DNA of 64,000 bases from Prevotella sp. (lineage in GTDB: Bacteria > Bacteroidota > Bacteroidia > Bacteroidales > Bacteroidaceae): NCBI GenBank assembly GCA_017428925.1, contig JAFRPY010000113.1, positions 1 to 64,000 of the forward strand. Reading direction: 5' to 3'. Below the pieces are notes generated by a model that worked only from the letters and a program-made list of their open reading frames with translations, was not told the DNA's origin and made no database searches. Made by a program: the position numbers and the translations under genes. Numbering within the stretch: the stretch's first letter is position 1; each line of letters starts with the position of its first letter. Shown in pieces: positions 17,017-26,082 of this stretch.

Positions 17017-17420
17017 ATGAATGCTCAGAGAAGGAGCATCTCTTCTGACGGGTGAAGTATGATTGATAACAGCATTATTTGACAGGTCACTCCATCAGCT
17101 GTTCCAACGCTGAAAATGTTCAACCGTACAGGCCGAAAAAAACGGGGTTGCCCAAACTGGATAGTCGGATTGAACCTATATTTGCGCCATTATGTTGTCA
17201 CCAGAGGATGCTGTTTGCCCCTGCATGGAACTAATGTCAAGAAAAATACAGTTTTTCGTGCGCTGAGATTCGCGCGAAATCCTGCAAGCACACTTTTGGT
17301 GACAAATACGCGATTTTTGAGCTATTATCCGCAAGTTGTTGATAATGAATTAATTGCAAAATTTTACTCGCTTTTTATTCCTTTTTCCCATTTCCCCGAA
17401 CTTTAAAAGATAGGCTTTTG
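17017..17420. other. Intergenic region without recognisable gene
   Basis: First part of the 770-bp gap between tRNA-Gln and kduI. A 96-codon frame at 17116-17406 has no family resemblance or ribosome-site support and its composition (Arg/Pro/Phe-rich) is not like the neighbours. The sequence holds small inverted repeats but nothing I can name. Confidence 0.4.
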
Positions 17421-17447
17421 GACTGTAACTGACCGTCAGTTGCAGTC
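17421..17447. repeat. 27-bp odd palindrome next to array a
   Basis: GACTGTAACTGAC and GTCAGTTGCAGTC flank a single C and pair at 12 of 13 positions. It ends 17 bp before the first unit of the 22-bp array. Confidence 0.6.
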
Positions 17448-17464
17448 GGAATGCTCTTTATTTT

Positions 17465-17542
17465 GACTTGAAATCCTTATCATCCGGACTCAAAATCCTT
17501 ATTATTTGAAGTTCAAATCCCTATTATTTCAATTCGAATTAC
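17465..17542. repeat. 22-bp periodic array a (four units)
   Basis: Units begin at 17465 (GACTTGAAATCC), 17487 (GACTCAAAATCC), 17509 (AAGTTCAAATCC) and 17531 (AATTCGAATTAC), exactly 22 bp apart, joined by CTTATTATT-like spacers. ATTTGAAGTTCAAAT at 17503-17517 is a 15-bp odd palindrome (7-1-7). The same period and palindrome form, with different bases, occur at 34.1-34.3 kb and 56.04-56.12 kb. Confidence 0.7.
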
Positions 17543-17687
17543 GGTTTTTTTCCCCCTAAAAGAAACACCAGGGGGCAAAAAGGCAGATTCACGCGCACAG
17601 ATTGCGGCTGAAGAATGATGAGATTTTGTCGGGATTTTTCGATTCGACTTGTTTTTTTTGCTTTGTAGAGCGAGAGTTTTCTTATGG

Positions 17688-17763
17688 AAAGATACGAAAA
17701 AAATATCTCGATAAAAAAATAAACGAGTTTTATTTTGTTCTGCTCTCGATTTTTCGTATCTTT
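17688..17763. promoter_or_regulatory. kduI promoter region inside 14-bp inverted repeats
   Basis: AAAGATACGAAAAA (17688-17701) and TTTTTCGTATCTTT (17750-17763) are perfect inverted repeats about 48 bp apart. The right arm contains most of the promoter box TATCTTTG (17757-17764). Between them is a second palindromic stretch, AAAATAAACGAGTTTTATTTT-like. This could be an operator, since kdu genes are usually inducible. Confidence 0.6.
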
Positions 17764-17789
17764 GCAGACAAACAAATCAAAACCGTGAA

Positions 17790-18632
17790 ATGAAAACAAA
17801 TTATGAACTACGATATGCTGCCCATCCCGAAGATGCGAAACACTATGACACGGCTCGTCTGCGACGCGATTTCCTCATTGAGCGGGTTTTCGCCGACGAC
17901 GAGGTGAACATGGTATATTCAATGTACGATCGTATGGTGGTGGGAGGCGCAATGCCCGTAGAGGAAGCGCTGAAGTTGGAAGCCATCGATCCGCTGAAGG
18001 CTCCGTTCTTTACTTCGCGACGTGAAATCGGCATCTATAATGTGGGTGGAGCAGGAGTGGTCATGGTAGGCGATGAGGCTTTCCATCTGGACTATAAGGA
18101 GGCATTATATATAGGAAGCGGCGACCGCGATGTCGTTTTCAAGAGTGACGATGCGACAAAGCCGGCGAAATTCTACTTCAATTCCACGACGGCACATCAG
18201 GCTTATCCTTGCAAGAAGGTGACAAAGGCAGATGCCGTAGTGGCCCACATGGGGTCGTTGGAAATGTCTAACGAGCGCGATATCAACAAAATGCTTGTCA
18301 ATCAGGTGCTGTCCACCTGCCAGTTGCAGATGGGAATGACGGAATTGGCCACTGGTTCGGTATGGAACACAATGCCCGCGCATGTGCACAGTCGCCGGAT
18401 GGAGGCTTACTTCTATTTTGAATTGCCGGAAGATCAGGCTATCTGTCATTTCATGGGGGAAGTGGAAGAGACGCGACATATCTGGATGCGTGGCGACCAG
18501 GCCGTGTTGTCGCCCGAATGGAGTATCCATAGTGCTGCGGCCACTCACAATTACACGTTTATCTGGGGTATGGGCGGTGAGAATCTCGATTATGGCGATC
18601 AGGATTTCTCGGAAATCACGGAGTTGAGATAA
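17790..18632 (+). CDS. kduI: 5-dehydro-4-deoxy-D-glucuronate isomerase
   Basis: Isomerises 5-keto-4-deoxyuronate, the unsaturated uronate released by pectin and glycosaminoglycan lyases, to 3-deoxy-D-glycero-2,5-hexodiulosonate. The 280-aa cupin-fold protein carries the zinc ligands H198, H200, E205 (PAHVHSRRMEAYFYFE) and H247 (SIHSAAATHNYTFIWGMGGEN). The N-terminal YELRYAAHPEDAKHYDT is the family start. The promoter lies within inverted repeats 26 bp upstream. kduD follows 46 bp downstream, so the two steps are co-transcribed. No lyase, transporter or SusCD pair is visible nearby. Confidence 0.95.
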   Translation: MKTNYELRYAAHPEDAKHYDTARLRRDFLIERVFADDEVNMVYSMYDRMVVGGAMPVEEALKLEAIDPLKAPFFTSRREIGIYNVGGAGVVMVGDEAFHLDYKEALYIGSGDRDVVFKSDDATKPAKFYFNSTTAHQAYPCKKVTKADAVVAHMGSLEMSNERDINKMLVNQVLSTCQLQMGMTELATGSVWNTMPAHVHSRRMEAYFYFELPEDQAICHFMGEVEETRHIWMRGDQAVLSPEWSIHSAAATHNYTFIWGMGGENLDYGDQDFSEITELR

Positions 18633-18678
18633 AAAAACTTATAAACTCATAAATCTAAAATCTTAAAAACTTAACATT

Positions 18679-19479
18679 ATGGCAAATCCATTTTCATTAG
18701 AAGGCAAGAATGCCTGGATTACAGGCGCTTCCTATGGTATCGGTTTCAACATCGCCAAGGCTTTTGTAGGTGCCGGTATCAAGACTATTATCTTTAACGA
18801 CATTAACGAGGCAGCCCTCGAGCGTGGTCTGAACAACTACAAGGAGGCTGGCATCGAGAATGTGAAAGGCTACGTCTGCGACGTCACCGACGAGAATGCC
18901 GTGAAAGCGCTCGTAGAGAAGATTCATCAGGAAGTGGGGCAGATCGACATCCTCGTGAACAATGCCGGTATCATCAAGCGCATCCCGATGCACGAGATGA
19001 AACGCGCAGAGTTCCAGCAGGTCATCGACATCGACCTCGTTGGTCCGTTCATCTGCTCAAGTGCTGTCATTCCCGAGATGATGGAGCGCAAGGAAGGTAA
19101 GATTATCAACATCTGCTCGATGATGTCGGAACTGGGCCGCGAGACGGTCAGCGCATACGCCGCCGCAAAGGGTGGACTGAAGATGCTTACCCGCAACATC
19201 TGCTCGGAGTATGGTGAGTATAACATCCAGTGTAACGGTATCGGCCCGGGTTATATCGCCACTCCTCAGACGGCTCCCCTGCGTGAGCGTCAGCCCGACG
19301 GTAGCCGCCATCCGTTCGATTCGTTCATCTGCGCCAAGACTCCCGCAGGCCGCTGGCTTGATCCTTCTGAGTTGGGAGGTCCCGCAGTGTTCCTTGCCTC
19401 GCATGCCTCTGATGCCGTCAACGGCCACGTGCTCTATGTGGACGGAGGTATCTTGGCTTACATTGGAAAGCAGCCTTGA
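18679..19479 (+). CDS. kduD: 2-dehydro-3-deoxy-D-gluconate 5-dehydrogenase (SDR family)
   Basis: Reduces 3-deoxy-D-glycero-2,5-hexodiulosonate to 2-keto-3-deoxygluconate, the step after KduI. A 266-aa classical short-chain dehydrogenase: cofactor motif TGASYGIG (15-22), NNAG (94-97), catalytic S147 and YAAAK (Y160, K164). The kduI-kduD order and the SDR sequence support KduD; the related gluconate 5-dehydrogenase has the same fold and remains an alternative from sequence alone. It is followed by a terminator hairpin at 19499-19540. Confidence 0.9.
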   Translation: MANPFSLEGKNAWITGASYGIGFNIAKAFVGAGIKTIIFNDINEAALERGLNNYKEAGIENVKGYVCDVTDENAVKALVEKIHQEVGQIDILVNNAGIIKRIPMHEMKRAEFQQVIDIDLVGPFICSSAVIPEMMERKEGKIINICSMMSELGRETVSAYAAAKGGLKMLTRNICSEYGEYNIQCNGIGPGYIATPQTAPLRERQPDGSRHPFDSFICAKTPAGRWLDPSELGGPAVFLASHASDAVNGHVLYVDGGILAYIGKQP

Positions 19480-19498
19480 TTTCTTTCGACAGAACAAA

Positions 19499-19540
19499 AA
19501 AGGGGGACTATTCCGGATTCCGGTGCAGTCCTCTTTTCTT
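19499..19540 (+). terminator. Probable terminator of kduI-kduD
   Basis: GGGGGACT pairs with AGTCCTCTTT (with G-U pairs) around an inner CCGG-att-CCGG, followed by TCTTGTTATT. Confidence 0.55.
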
Positions 19541-19565
19541 GTTATTATTGTTGTTCGTTTCCAAA

Positions 19566-19599
19566 CAAAAGACCTGCAAGAACTCTTGCAGGTCTTTTG
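19566..19599. terminator. Bidirectional terminator between kduD and HU
   Basis: CAAAAGACCTGCAAG pairs perfectly with CTTGCAGGTCTTTTG around a 4-base loop; T-runs occur on both sides. Confidence 0.8.
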
Positions 19600-19621
19600 T
19601 GAATTTCTTTTACAAAATTGA

Positions 19622-19891
19622 TTAGAGAGCCTCAGCCAGCTCAGCACCAGCCTTAAACTTAGCAACCTTCTTTGCAGGAATCTGGATCTTCTGCTTGTTA
19701 GCGGGGTTGATACCTTCGCGAGCGGGACGCTCGTTAACGCTGAAAGTACCGAAGCCAATCAGTTGAACTTTCTCACCTGCAACCAATGCGCTCTTGATAG
19801 CTGCTGTGGTAGCTTCTAATGCTTTCTTAGCATCTGTTTTTGTAAGACCAGCACCTGCTGCAATCTTCTCGATTAATTCTGTTTTGTTCAT
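19622..19891 (-). CDS. hup: DNA-binding protein HU
   Basis: A 89-aa HU-family nucleoid protein: MNKTELIEKIAAGAGLTKTDAKKAL dimerisation helices, then GEKVQLIGFGTFSVNERPAREGINPANKQKIQIPAKKVAKFKAGAELAEAL containing the DNA-binding arm with the conserved Pro in NPAN. Binds and bends DNA as a dimer. Monocistronic, with promoter TATATTTG at 19959-19952 (minus) and a bidirectional terminator after it. Confidence 0.96.
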   Translation of the reverse strand: MNKTELIEKIAAGAGLTKTDAKKALEATTAAIKSALVAGEKVQLIGFGTFSVNERPAREGINPANKQKIQIPAKKVAKFKAGAELAEAL

Positions 19892-19951
19892 AAGTTTTAG
19901 AAATTTGTTGAAATATTAATGTTGAAATATGAGTTGTTCAGATTTTCTTCG

Positions 19952-19959
19952 CAAATATA
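19952..19959 (-). promoter_or_regulatory. Promoter box of HU
   Basis: TATATTTG on the minus strand, about 60 bp before the HU start, in A/T-rich DNA. Confidence 0.6.
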
Positions 19960-20064
19960 CTGCAATCATTTCATAAATCAAACAAAAAAACAAAAAAAAT
20001 TGAGAAATTAACGAAAAATAGTATCTAACGTGCCGATTTTGTGTGAAATAATGGATATTTTTCG

Positions 20065-20072
20065 TACTTTTG
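20065..20072 (+). promoter_or_regulatory. Promoter box of the rhomboid gene
   Basis: TACTTTTG. The leader contains an AAAGCG/CGCTTT hairpin (about 20079-20098) before the start codon. Confidence 0.55.
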
Positions 20073-20143
20073 CAGCCGAAAGCGTCATCATGGCGCTTTT
20101 GGTGTTAAACAATGATATGTAAACAGAAACTATAAAACAAGGT

Positions 20144-21070
20144 ATGCGTAGTATTCCTACAATAACGAAAAACCTGCTCATCATCAACTTTTTGATGTTT
20201 GTGGCAACGTTTGTTTTTCAGCGGGGTGGTATCGACCTTAATTATCTGCTCGGACTGCATTTCTTCATGGCGAGCGATTTCCATCTTTACCAACTGCTGA
20301 CCTACATGTTTATGCATGGAGGGCTGCAGCATATATTCTTCAACATGTTCGCCCTGTGGATGTTTGGTTGTGTTGTGGAGAATGTGTGGGGACCAAAGAA
20401 ATTCCTTTTTTATTACATTTCTTGCGGAATTGGTGCCGGTCTGATACAGGAATTGGTGCAATATATTTCCTATTTCGCCATTGACGGACTGAACAATTAT
20501 GAATATGTGAATTTGAACGGTGTAAGCGTCACCGTAGACTATTATCTGAACCAGTTGACCACGGTTGGTGCATCGGGTGCTATCTATGGCATCCTGCTGG
20601 CTTTCGGTATGTTGTTCCCTGAGGAGCGCATTTTCATCTTTCCACTCCCCGTTCCAATTAAGGCGAAGTGGTTTATACTGGCCTATGTGGGCATTGAACT
20701 GTTCTCAGCCCTTGGAACGTCGGGCGACGGCGTTGCCCATTTTGCCCATCTTGGCGGCATGCTCTTCGGCTTCCTGATGATTCGCTACTGGAAGAAACAT
20801 CCCGACGGCGGTGGAGGTTACGGTCGTTCGGGAGGACAGCAGTTCTTCGACCGGCTGCGAAACAACTGGGAGAAACGTTCGCACAAGAAGGCTGACGACA
20901 ACGGCGTGCACAGCCACACGGAAAGCGATAAGGATTGGCAGTATAACCAACAGAAGCAGGCCAATCAGAAAGAGATAGACGATATTCTTGACAAAATCCG
21001 TCGTTCGGGCTATGACAGCCTGACGGAAGAGGAGAAGAAAAAACTGTTCGACGCAGGAAAAAATAGATAA
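20144..21070 (+). CDS. Rhomboid family intramembrane serine protease
   Basis: Cleaves transmembrane segments of substrate proteins within the membrane. The 308-aa protein has six or so hydrophobic helices in residues 9-215, with the rhomboid hallmarks HGGLQHIFFNMFALW (H63, N67 of the oxyanion helix), GASGAIYG (nucleophile S144) and AHLGGMLFG (catalytic H202). A 45-residue insertion (about 105-135, YISYFAIDGLNNYEYVNLNG) lies before the GASG helix, as in other Bacteroidetes rhomboids. The C-terminal about 90 residues are hydrophilic and charged, ending in an acidic/basic helix. The EEP-family gene follows 4 bp downstream. Confidence 0.92.
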   Translation: MRSIPTITKNLLIINFLMFVATFVFQRGGIDLNYLLGLHFFMASDFHLYQLLTYMFMHGGLQHIFFNMFALWMFGCVVENVWGPKKFLFYYISCGIGAGLIQELVQYISYFAIDGLNNYEYVNLNGVSVTVDYYLNQLTTVGASGAIYGILLAFGMLFPEERIFIFPLPVPIKAKWFILAYVGIELFSALGTSGDGVAHFAHLGGMLFGFLMIRYWKKHPDGGGGYGRSGGQQFFDRLRNNWEKRSHKKADDNGVHSHTESDKDWQYNQQKQANQKEIDDILDKIRRSGYDSLTEEEKKKLFDAGKNR

Positions 21071-21074
21071 AGGG

Positions 21075-22160
21075 TTGAAGGGATTAAAGAAGTTCACGGT
21101 GAATATGATAGTGGGAGCCAACGTGGCTACCATTGTACTGATGCTCTTGGTGGGATATAGCGACAGGCTTGACCCCACAGTTCATCCCATGCTTTCGTGT
21201 CTGGGACTGATTTTCCCCATCTTTCTTCTGCTGAATCTCTGTTTTCTGATATTTTGGTCATTATTCAGCCTGAAGCGGACGATTGTCCCGATAGCTGGTT
21301 TCCTGATAGCCTATTCACCTGTGCGCACTTATTTCCCACTGAATTTTGGGGAGAAGGAGAAGCCTAACCTGAAAATGGTGAGCTACAACACGGGCGGCTG
21401 TTCGGTCGACGAAAAAGGCGTCAGGGGAGGTGGCCTGAAGGGGGCACTTGACTATATCCAGCGTAGTGATGTTGACATTGCCTGCCTTCAGGAAGTGACG
21501 CTCTCCGAGAAAACCCGTGAAATGTTAGGCAACCGTTTCCCATACTCGGCGTCCCTGTATTTCCGCTATTCCGACAGTGGAGTGACGCTCTTGAGCAAAT
21601 ATCCCATCATCAGGAAAGAAGTCATAGAATTTGAGAAAGGAAGCACCCAGAGCGCTGCCTTCTTTGTGGATGTCAACGGGACGGAAGTGATTTTCGTGAA
21701 CAATCATCTGGAGTCGACAAGACTCTCCCTTGAAGAGCGCAACGATTTCGAAAATATGGTTCATGGAGGGACGAAGAGCAGTACTGTCCGTGACGAGTCT
21801 AAGCGGCTGCTGGTGAAATTAGGCGACCGCAATGCCGTTCGTGCCCGCCAGGTGAAGGCCCTTTCCCGTTTCCTTGCTGAGCATGAAGGGGCACCAGTCA
21901 TCCTTTGTGGAGATTTCAACGACTCGCCGATTTCCTATCCCCATTACGCAATGTCAAGACGACTGACCGACTGTTTCCGCGAGTCGGGCAACGGTCTGGG
22001 ATGGACTTTCTTCCGCAATGCCATCCATGTGCGTATTGACCACATTTTCTGCTCGTCCCATTTTGTGCCCTGCATGTGCAAAGTTGACACAAAAGTCACT
22101 TCAAGTGACCATTATCCGCTCCTTTGTAGCTTGAAAATGCAGGGAAAAACACAAAAATAG
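21075..22160 (+). CDS. Membrane-anchored endonuclease/exonuclease/phosphatase family protein
   Basis: About 361 aa. Two or three N-terminal transmembrane helices (residues 11-27, 37-60 and 66-80), then an EEP domain from about residue 95: KMVSYNTGG, DVDIACLQEV (metal-binding Glu), VIFVNNHLEST, VILCGDFNDSP (metal-binding Asp and Asn), RIDHIFCS and SSDHYPLLCSL (catalytic Asp-His). EEP proteins cleave phosphodiester or phosphoester bonds of nucleic acids or lipids; the substrate is unknown. The frame opens with TTG at 21075, 4 bp after the rhomboid stop; ATG at 21105 is an alternative start. Confidence 0.82.
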   Translation: MKGLKKFTVNMIVGANVATIVLMLLVGYSDRLDPTVHPMLSCLGLIFPIFLLLNLCFLIFWSLFSLKRTIVPIAGFLIAYSPVRTYFPLNFGEKEKPNLKMVSYNTGGCSVDEKGVRGGGLKGALDYIQRSDVDIACLQEVTLSEKTREMLGNRFPYSASLYFRYSDSGVTLLSKYPIIRKEVIEFEKGSTQSAAFFVDVNGTEVIFVNNHLESTRLSLEERNDFENMVHGGTKSSTVRDESKRLLVKLGDRNAVRARQVKALSRFLAEHEGAPVILCGDFNDSPISYPHYAMSRRLTDCFRESGNGLGWTFFRNAIHVRIDHIFCSSHFVPCMCKVDTKVTSSDHYPLLCSLKMQGKTQK

Positions 22161-22203
22161 TGCAAATATTGCACTTAAATTTCGTTAAGTTGCGAAAAAT
22201 GAC

Positions 22204-22211
22204 TATCTTTG
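22204..22211 (+). promoter_or_regulatory. Promoter box of secDF
   Basis: TATCTTTG, 55 bp before the secDF start codon. Confidence 0.65.
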
Positions 22212-22265
22212 CACGCTATTTTGTGCATTTAATAAGAAATATTATTTAAATAACATAACAAAAAA

Positions 22266-25200
22266 ATGCAAAACAAAGGTATCGTAATCTGCGTAGCCGT
22301 CCTTTTGACGCTCGCAAGTATCTTCTACCTGAGTTTCTCTGCAGCAACCAGCTACTTTGATTCTCAGGCAGCAAAGATCAAAGACCCGGTAGCACAGCAG
22401 GACTATAAGGATTCTGTGAAGTATCTGGGTGTCTACTCTTACCAGAAATGCCTTGAGACACAGATTGGCCTCGGCCTCGACCTCAAGGGCGGTATGAATG
22501 TTATCCTCGAAATCTCTGTGCCCGATGTGGTAGAGGTTCTCGCCGACCACAAGACCGACGCGGCTTTCGTGAAGTCAATGCAAGAGGCTAAGAAGGAAGA
22601 GGAAACCAGTCAGAGTGATTTCATCACGCTGTTTATCAATGCTTACCACAAGAATGCCCCAGGTCATCGCCTGGCTGAAATCTTTGCCACTCAGCAGCTG
22701 AAGGGTAAAGTCAGCACACAGAGCACCGACAAGGAAGTGGAGAATGCTCTGCGCACTGAGGTGCAGTCGGCCATCGACAACTCGTTCAACGTGGTTCGCA
22801 ACCGTATCGATAAGTTCGGCGTGGTTCAGCCAAATATCCAAAAGCTTGAAGGCCAGCAGGGCCGTATCATGGTTGAAATGCCGGGTATCCGTGAACCGGA
22901 GCGCGTGCGTAAGCTGCTCCAGGGTAGTGCTAACCTTGAGTTCTGGGAGACCTATAACAGCAACGAGGTGCTGCCTTACCTGAACCAGCTCGACCAGCGT
23001 GTTGCCAATGGCGGTCAGGTTGAGGAAAAAGACACTGTTGCCGTCGACACTGCTGCCGTGAAGGCTGAGATAGCCAAGGCTGAAGCTCAGAAACCGAAGT
23101 TCGAGGTGAAGAAGAACGACACGAAGGCCGCTGCCGAAAAGCCTGCCGTTGAAGATGAGAAGGCTCTCGAGGCTGCAAGACAGCAGCACCCGCTGCTCTC
23201 CAGACTGCAGACAATGGGTAACCAGCTCAGCCTGGTGGGTCTGGCAAACGTTCGCGATACTGCTGCCATCAATGCCATCATCTATGGCGACGTGGCTAAG
23301 CAGGTTCTGCCTTCTGATGTGAAACTCGTTTGGAGTGCCAAGCCTACAGACTTGGTTTCTGGCGGTAAGAACATCTTCGAACTTCATGCACTGAAGGTTA
23401 CAGAATCCAGCGGTCGTGCTCCGTTAGAGGGCGACGTTATCGTGGATGCCAAGGATGAGTTCGAGCAGATGTCGGGCCGTCCCAGCGTTTCGATGAGCAT
23501 GAATTCCGACGGTGCCCGTCGCTGGGCACAGCTCACCAAGGCCAATGTGGGCAAGGCTGTTGCCATTGTCCTCGACGGCGTGGTTTATTCTGCTCCCCGT
23601 GTGAACAGCGAGATTTCTGGCGGTAACTCTCAGATTACCGGTAACTTCACTATTGAAGACACGAAAGACTTGGCAACGACACTGAAGTCGGGACGTATGC
23701 CTGCGCCTGCACGTATCGTACAGGAAGAGGTGGTTGGTCCTACGCTCGGTAAACAGTCTATTCAGCAGGGTATCTGGTCGTTCATCATTGCCTTCATTCT
23801 CCTGATGATTTACATGGTGGCTATGTACGGTCTTATCCCCGGTATGATGGCCAACTGCGCTCTTATCGTCAACCTGTTCTTTACGCTCGGTATTCTTACC
23901 TCGTTCCAGGCCGCACTGACCATGTCGGGACTTGCGGGTATTGTGCTTACGTTGGGTACGGCTGTGGATGCCAACGTGCTTATCTATGAACGTATCAAGG
24001 AAGAGATGCGTAACGGCAAGGACATCAAGAATGCCCTGAAGGCCGGTTACAGCAATGCGTTCAGCGCTATCTTCGACTCCAACTTGACGAGTATCATTAC
24101 TGGTGTCATCCTGCTCTACTTCGGTACAGGTCCTGTGAAGGGCTTCGCTACCACTTGGATCATCGGTATCTTCTGCTCGTTCTTCACCGCTGTGTTCCTG
24201 ACACGTATTGTCTATGAATGGCGTCACAAGCACGACAAGTGGCTCGGTCTTACCTTCAGCACTCCGTTGTCGAAGAACCTGCTGCAGAATATGAAGATTC
24301 CTTTCATGTCGTTCTACAAGAAGACCTTCATCATCATGGCCATTGCCGCCGTTATCTTCCTTATCAGTTTTGCTGTTCGCGGTCTCAGCCAGAGCATCGA
24401 CTTCACTGGTGGTCGTAACTATGTGGTGGCATTTGAGAATGGTGTGCAGCCTGAGGAAATCCGTTCAATCATCGCCGAGGCTTATCCCGGCAGCAACACA
24501 TCGGCTATCGCCCTTGGTACAGATGGCAAGACCATCCGTATTTCTACGAACTATAAGATTGAGTCTAACCTCCCGACTACCGACGACGAGTGTGAGACCA
24601 TTCTCTATAACGCCCTGAAGAAGCACGGCCTCGTCAGTCAGGCTGATGTGGAGTCGTTCAAGAATCCCGATGTACGCGAAGGCGGTTCTATTATTTCTTC
24701 GCAGAAGGTAGGTCCTTCTGTGGCTAAGGACATCACATACGGCGCTATCGTTTCCGTCATCATCGCCCTTATCGCCATCTTCCTCTACATCCTGCTCCGT
24801 TTCCGCAACGTAGCCTTCTCTGTAGGTTCTGTGGTGGCTCTGGCATGCGATACGCTCATCGTGCTCGGCCTCTATTCACTCTGCTGGGGTTGGATGCCGT
24901 TCTCGCTCGAGATAGACCAGACGTTCATCGGTGCTATCCTTACCGTGATAGGTTACTCTATCAACGATAAGGTGGTGGTGTTCGACCGTATCCGTGAGAA
25001 CCTCGGTCTCTATCCCAAGAAGGACAAGCAGCAGCTCTTCAACGAGTCTATCAACCAGACACTGGCCCGTACCATCAACACCTCTGTCTCTACGTTGATC
25101 GTGCTCCTCTGCATCTTTATCCTTGCAGGTGCCAGCATCCGCTCGTTTGCTTTTGCAATGATTCTCGGTGTGATCTTCGGTACACTTTCTTCTATCTTCA

Positions 25201-25274
25201 TCGCTTCTCCCGTTGCTTACCTTGTGATGGGTAGAAAGATTAAGGATAGCGACGTTGAGGTGGCCAAGAAATAA
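22266..25274 (+). CDS. secDF: Protein translocase subunit SecDF (fused)
   Basis: Accessory subunit of the Sec translocon that uses the proton gradient to pull proteins across the inner membrane. The 1002-aa protein is the SecD-SecF fusion typical of Bacteroidetes: an N-terminal helix (residues 6-24), LGLDLKGGMNVILE, the periplasmic P1 domain (with an Ala/Glu/Lys-rich insertion around 255-305), five SecD helices beginning after VGPTLG (about 495), GTAVDANVLIYERIKEE (conserved Asp), then the SecF half with DFTGGRNYVVAFE, VGPSVAKDI and GYSINDKVVVFDRIREN. Monocistronic with a strong hairpin terminator after it. Confidence 0.97.
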   Translation: MQNKGIVICVAVLLTLASIFYLSFSAATSYFDSQAAKIKDPVAQQDYKDSVKYLGVYSYQKCLETQIGLGLDLKGGMNVILEISVPDVVEVLADHKTDAAFVKSMQEAKKEEETSQSDFITLFINAYHKNAPGHRLAEIFATQQLKGKVSTQSTDKEVENALRTEVQSAIDNSFNVVRNRIDKFGVVQPNIQKLEGQQGRIMVEMPGIREPERVRKLLQGSANLEFWETYNSNEVLPYLNQLDQRVANGGQVEEKDTVAVDTAAVKAEIAKAEAQKPKFEVKKNDTKAAAEKPAVEDEKALEAARQQHPLLSRLQTMGNQLSLVGLANVRDTAAINAIIYGDVAKQVLPSDVKLVWSAKPTDLVSGGKNIFELHALKVTESSGRAPLEGDVIVDAKDEFEQMSGRPSVSMSMNSDGARRWAQLTKANVGKAVAIVLDGVVYSAPRVNSEISGGNSQITGNFTIEDTKDLATTLKSGRMPAPARIVQEEVVGPTLGKQSIQQGIWSFIIAFILLMIYMVAMYGLIPGMMANCALIVNLFFTLGILTSFQAALTMSGLAGIVLTLGTAVDANVLIYERIKEEMRNGKDIKNALKAGYSNAFSAIFDSNLTSIITGVILLYFGTGPVKGFATTWIIGIFCSFFTAVFLTRIVYEWRHKHDKWLGLTFSTPLSKNLLQNMKIPFMSFYKKTFIIMAIAAVIFLISFAVRGLSQSIDFTGGRNYVVAFENGVQPEEIRSIIAEAYPGSNTSAIALGTDGKTIRISTNYKIESNLPTTDDECETILYNALKKHGLVSQADVESFKNPDVREGGSIISSQKVGPSVAKDITYGAIVSVIIALIAIFLYILLRFRNVAFSVGSVVALACDTLIVLGLYSLCWGWMPFSLEIDQTFIGAILTVIGYSINDKVVVFDRIRENLGLYPKKDKQQLFNESINQTLARTINTSVSTLIVLLCIFILAGASIRSFAFAMILGVIFGTLSSIFIASPVAYLVMGRKIKDSDVEVAKK

Positions 25275-25290
25275 GTTCACCTAAATCATA

Positions 25291-25342
25291 AAACAATTCG
25301 TCCGCAAGACTCTTTCAAGTTCTTGCGGACGAATTGTTTTAT
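25291..25342. terminator. Bidirectional terminator between secDF and deoD
   Basis: AAACAATTCGTCCGCAAGA (25291-25309) pairs perfectly over 19 bp with the sequence at 25321-25339, loop of 11 bases, with T-runs on both strands. Confidence 0.9.
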
Positions 25343-25357
25343 ATCTGCTATAACTAT

Positions 25358-26068
25358 CTATACGATGCCGAAAGCCACATCCATCATCTTGGTGAAGCCT
25401 AATTGCCGCTCCTCGGCAGTGGTTGCCTCGCCCGTGATAAGAGAGTCGCTGATGGTGCAGATGCACAGCGCACGTGCTCCGCAGCGGGCGGCGTTCATAT
25501 AGAGGGCGGCAGCCTCCATCTCTACGGCCAGCACGCCCATCTTCTGCCACTGTGGGGTGGCGGGGGTCTCATCGTAGAAAACATCAGAAGAATAGATGTT
25601 ACCCACCATGTAGCGATGGCCTAACTTGTCAGCGCAATCGGCAGCGGCCCGCAGCAGCCCGAAGTCAGCGATGGGGGCAAAGTTGCCGGGTAGCTGATAC
25701 TGGGCAGCATAGTTGCTGTTGGTGCAAGCACCCTGACCAAAGACGAGGTCGCCGATATGCAGGTCGGGACACATGGAACCGGCAGAACCAACGCGGATGA
25801 TGGTCTTAACGCCGAAAAAGTTGAACAGCTCGTAGGAATAGATACCCATTGAAGGCATGCCCATGCCGTGCCCTTGCACAGAGAGGGTTTTGCCCTTATA
25901 GGTTCCTGTGTAGCCTAACATTCCGCGCACATTGTTGTACTGTACGGGATTTTCCAGAAATCGCTCTGCCATGAATTTGGCACGCAGGGGGTCGCCCGCC
26001 ATGATGACGGTCTCAGCAATCTCGCCATACTTGGCTCCGATGTGCGGGGTTGGTGTTTTGTCTTTCAT
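25358..26068 (-). CDS. deoD: Purine-nucleoside phosphorylase (DeoD type)
   Basis: Phosphorolysis of purine (deoxy)nucleosides to base and (deoxy)ribose-1-phosphate in salvage. The 236-aa hexameric-type enzyme shows [52 protein letters not shown] (phosphate site), [11 protein letters not shown] (ribose-binding Glu) and CTISDSL (catalytic Asp). It is the last gene after two CotH-family genes on the same strand, only 14 bp from the upstream stop, so it may be co-transcribed with them although the functions look unrelated. Confidence 0.95.
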   Translation of the reverse strand: MKDKTPTPHIGAKYGEIAETVIMAGDPLRAKFMAERFLENPVQYNNVRGMLGYTGTYKGKTLSVQGHGMGMPSMGIYSYELFNFFGVKTIIRVGSAGSMCPDLHIGDLVFGQGACTNSNYAAQYQLPGNFAPIADFGLLRAAADCADKLGHRYMVGNIYSSDVFYDETPATPQWQKMGVLAVEMEAAALYMNAARCGARALCICTISDSLITGEATTAEERQLGFTKMMDVAFGIV

Positions 26069-26082
26069 AATGAATCGGATTT

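Noticed and set aside
17116-17406. 96-codon open frame between tRNA-Gln and kduI
   Set aside because: No family match, odd composition, no promoter or ribosome site; the region is full of inverted repeats.
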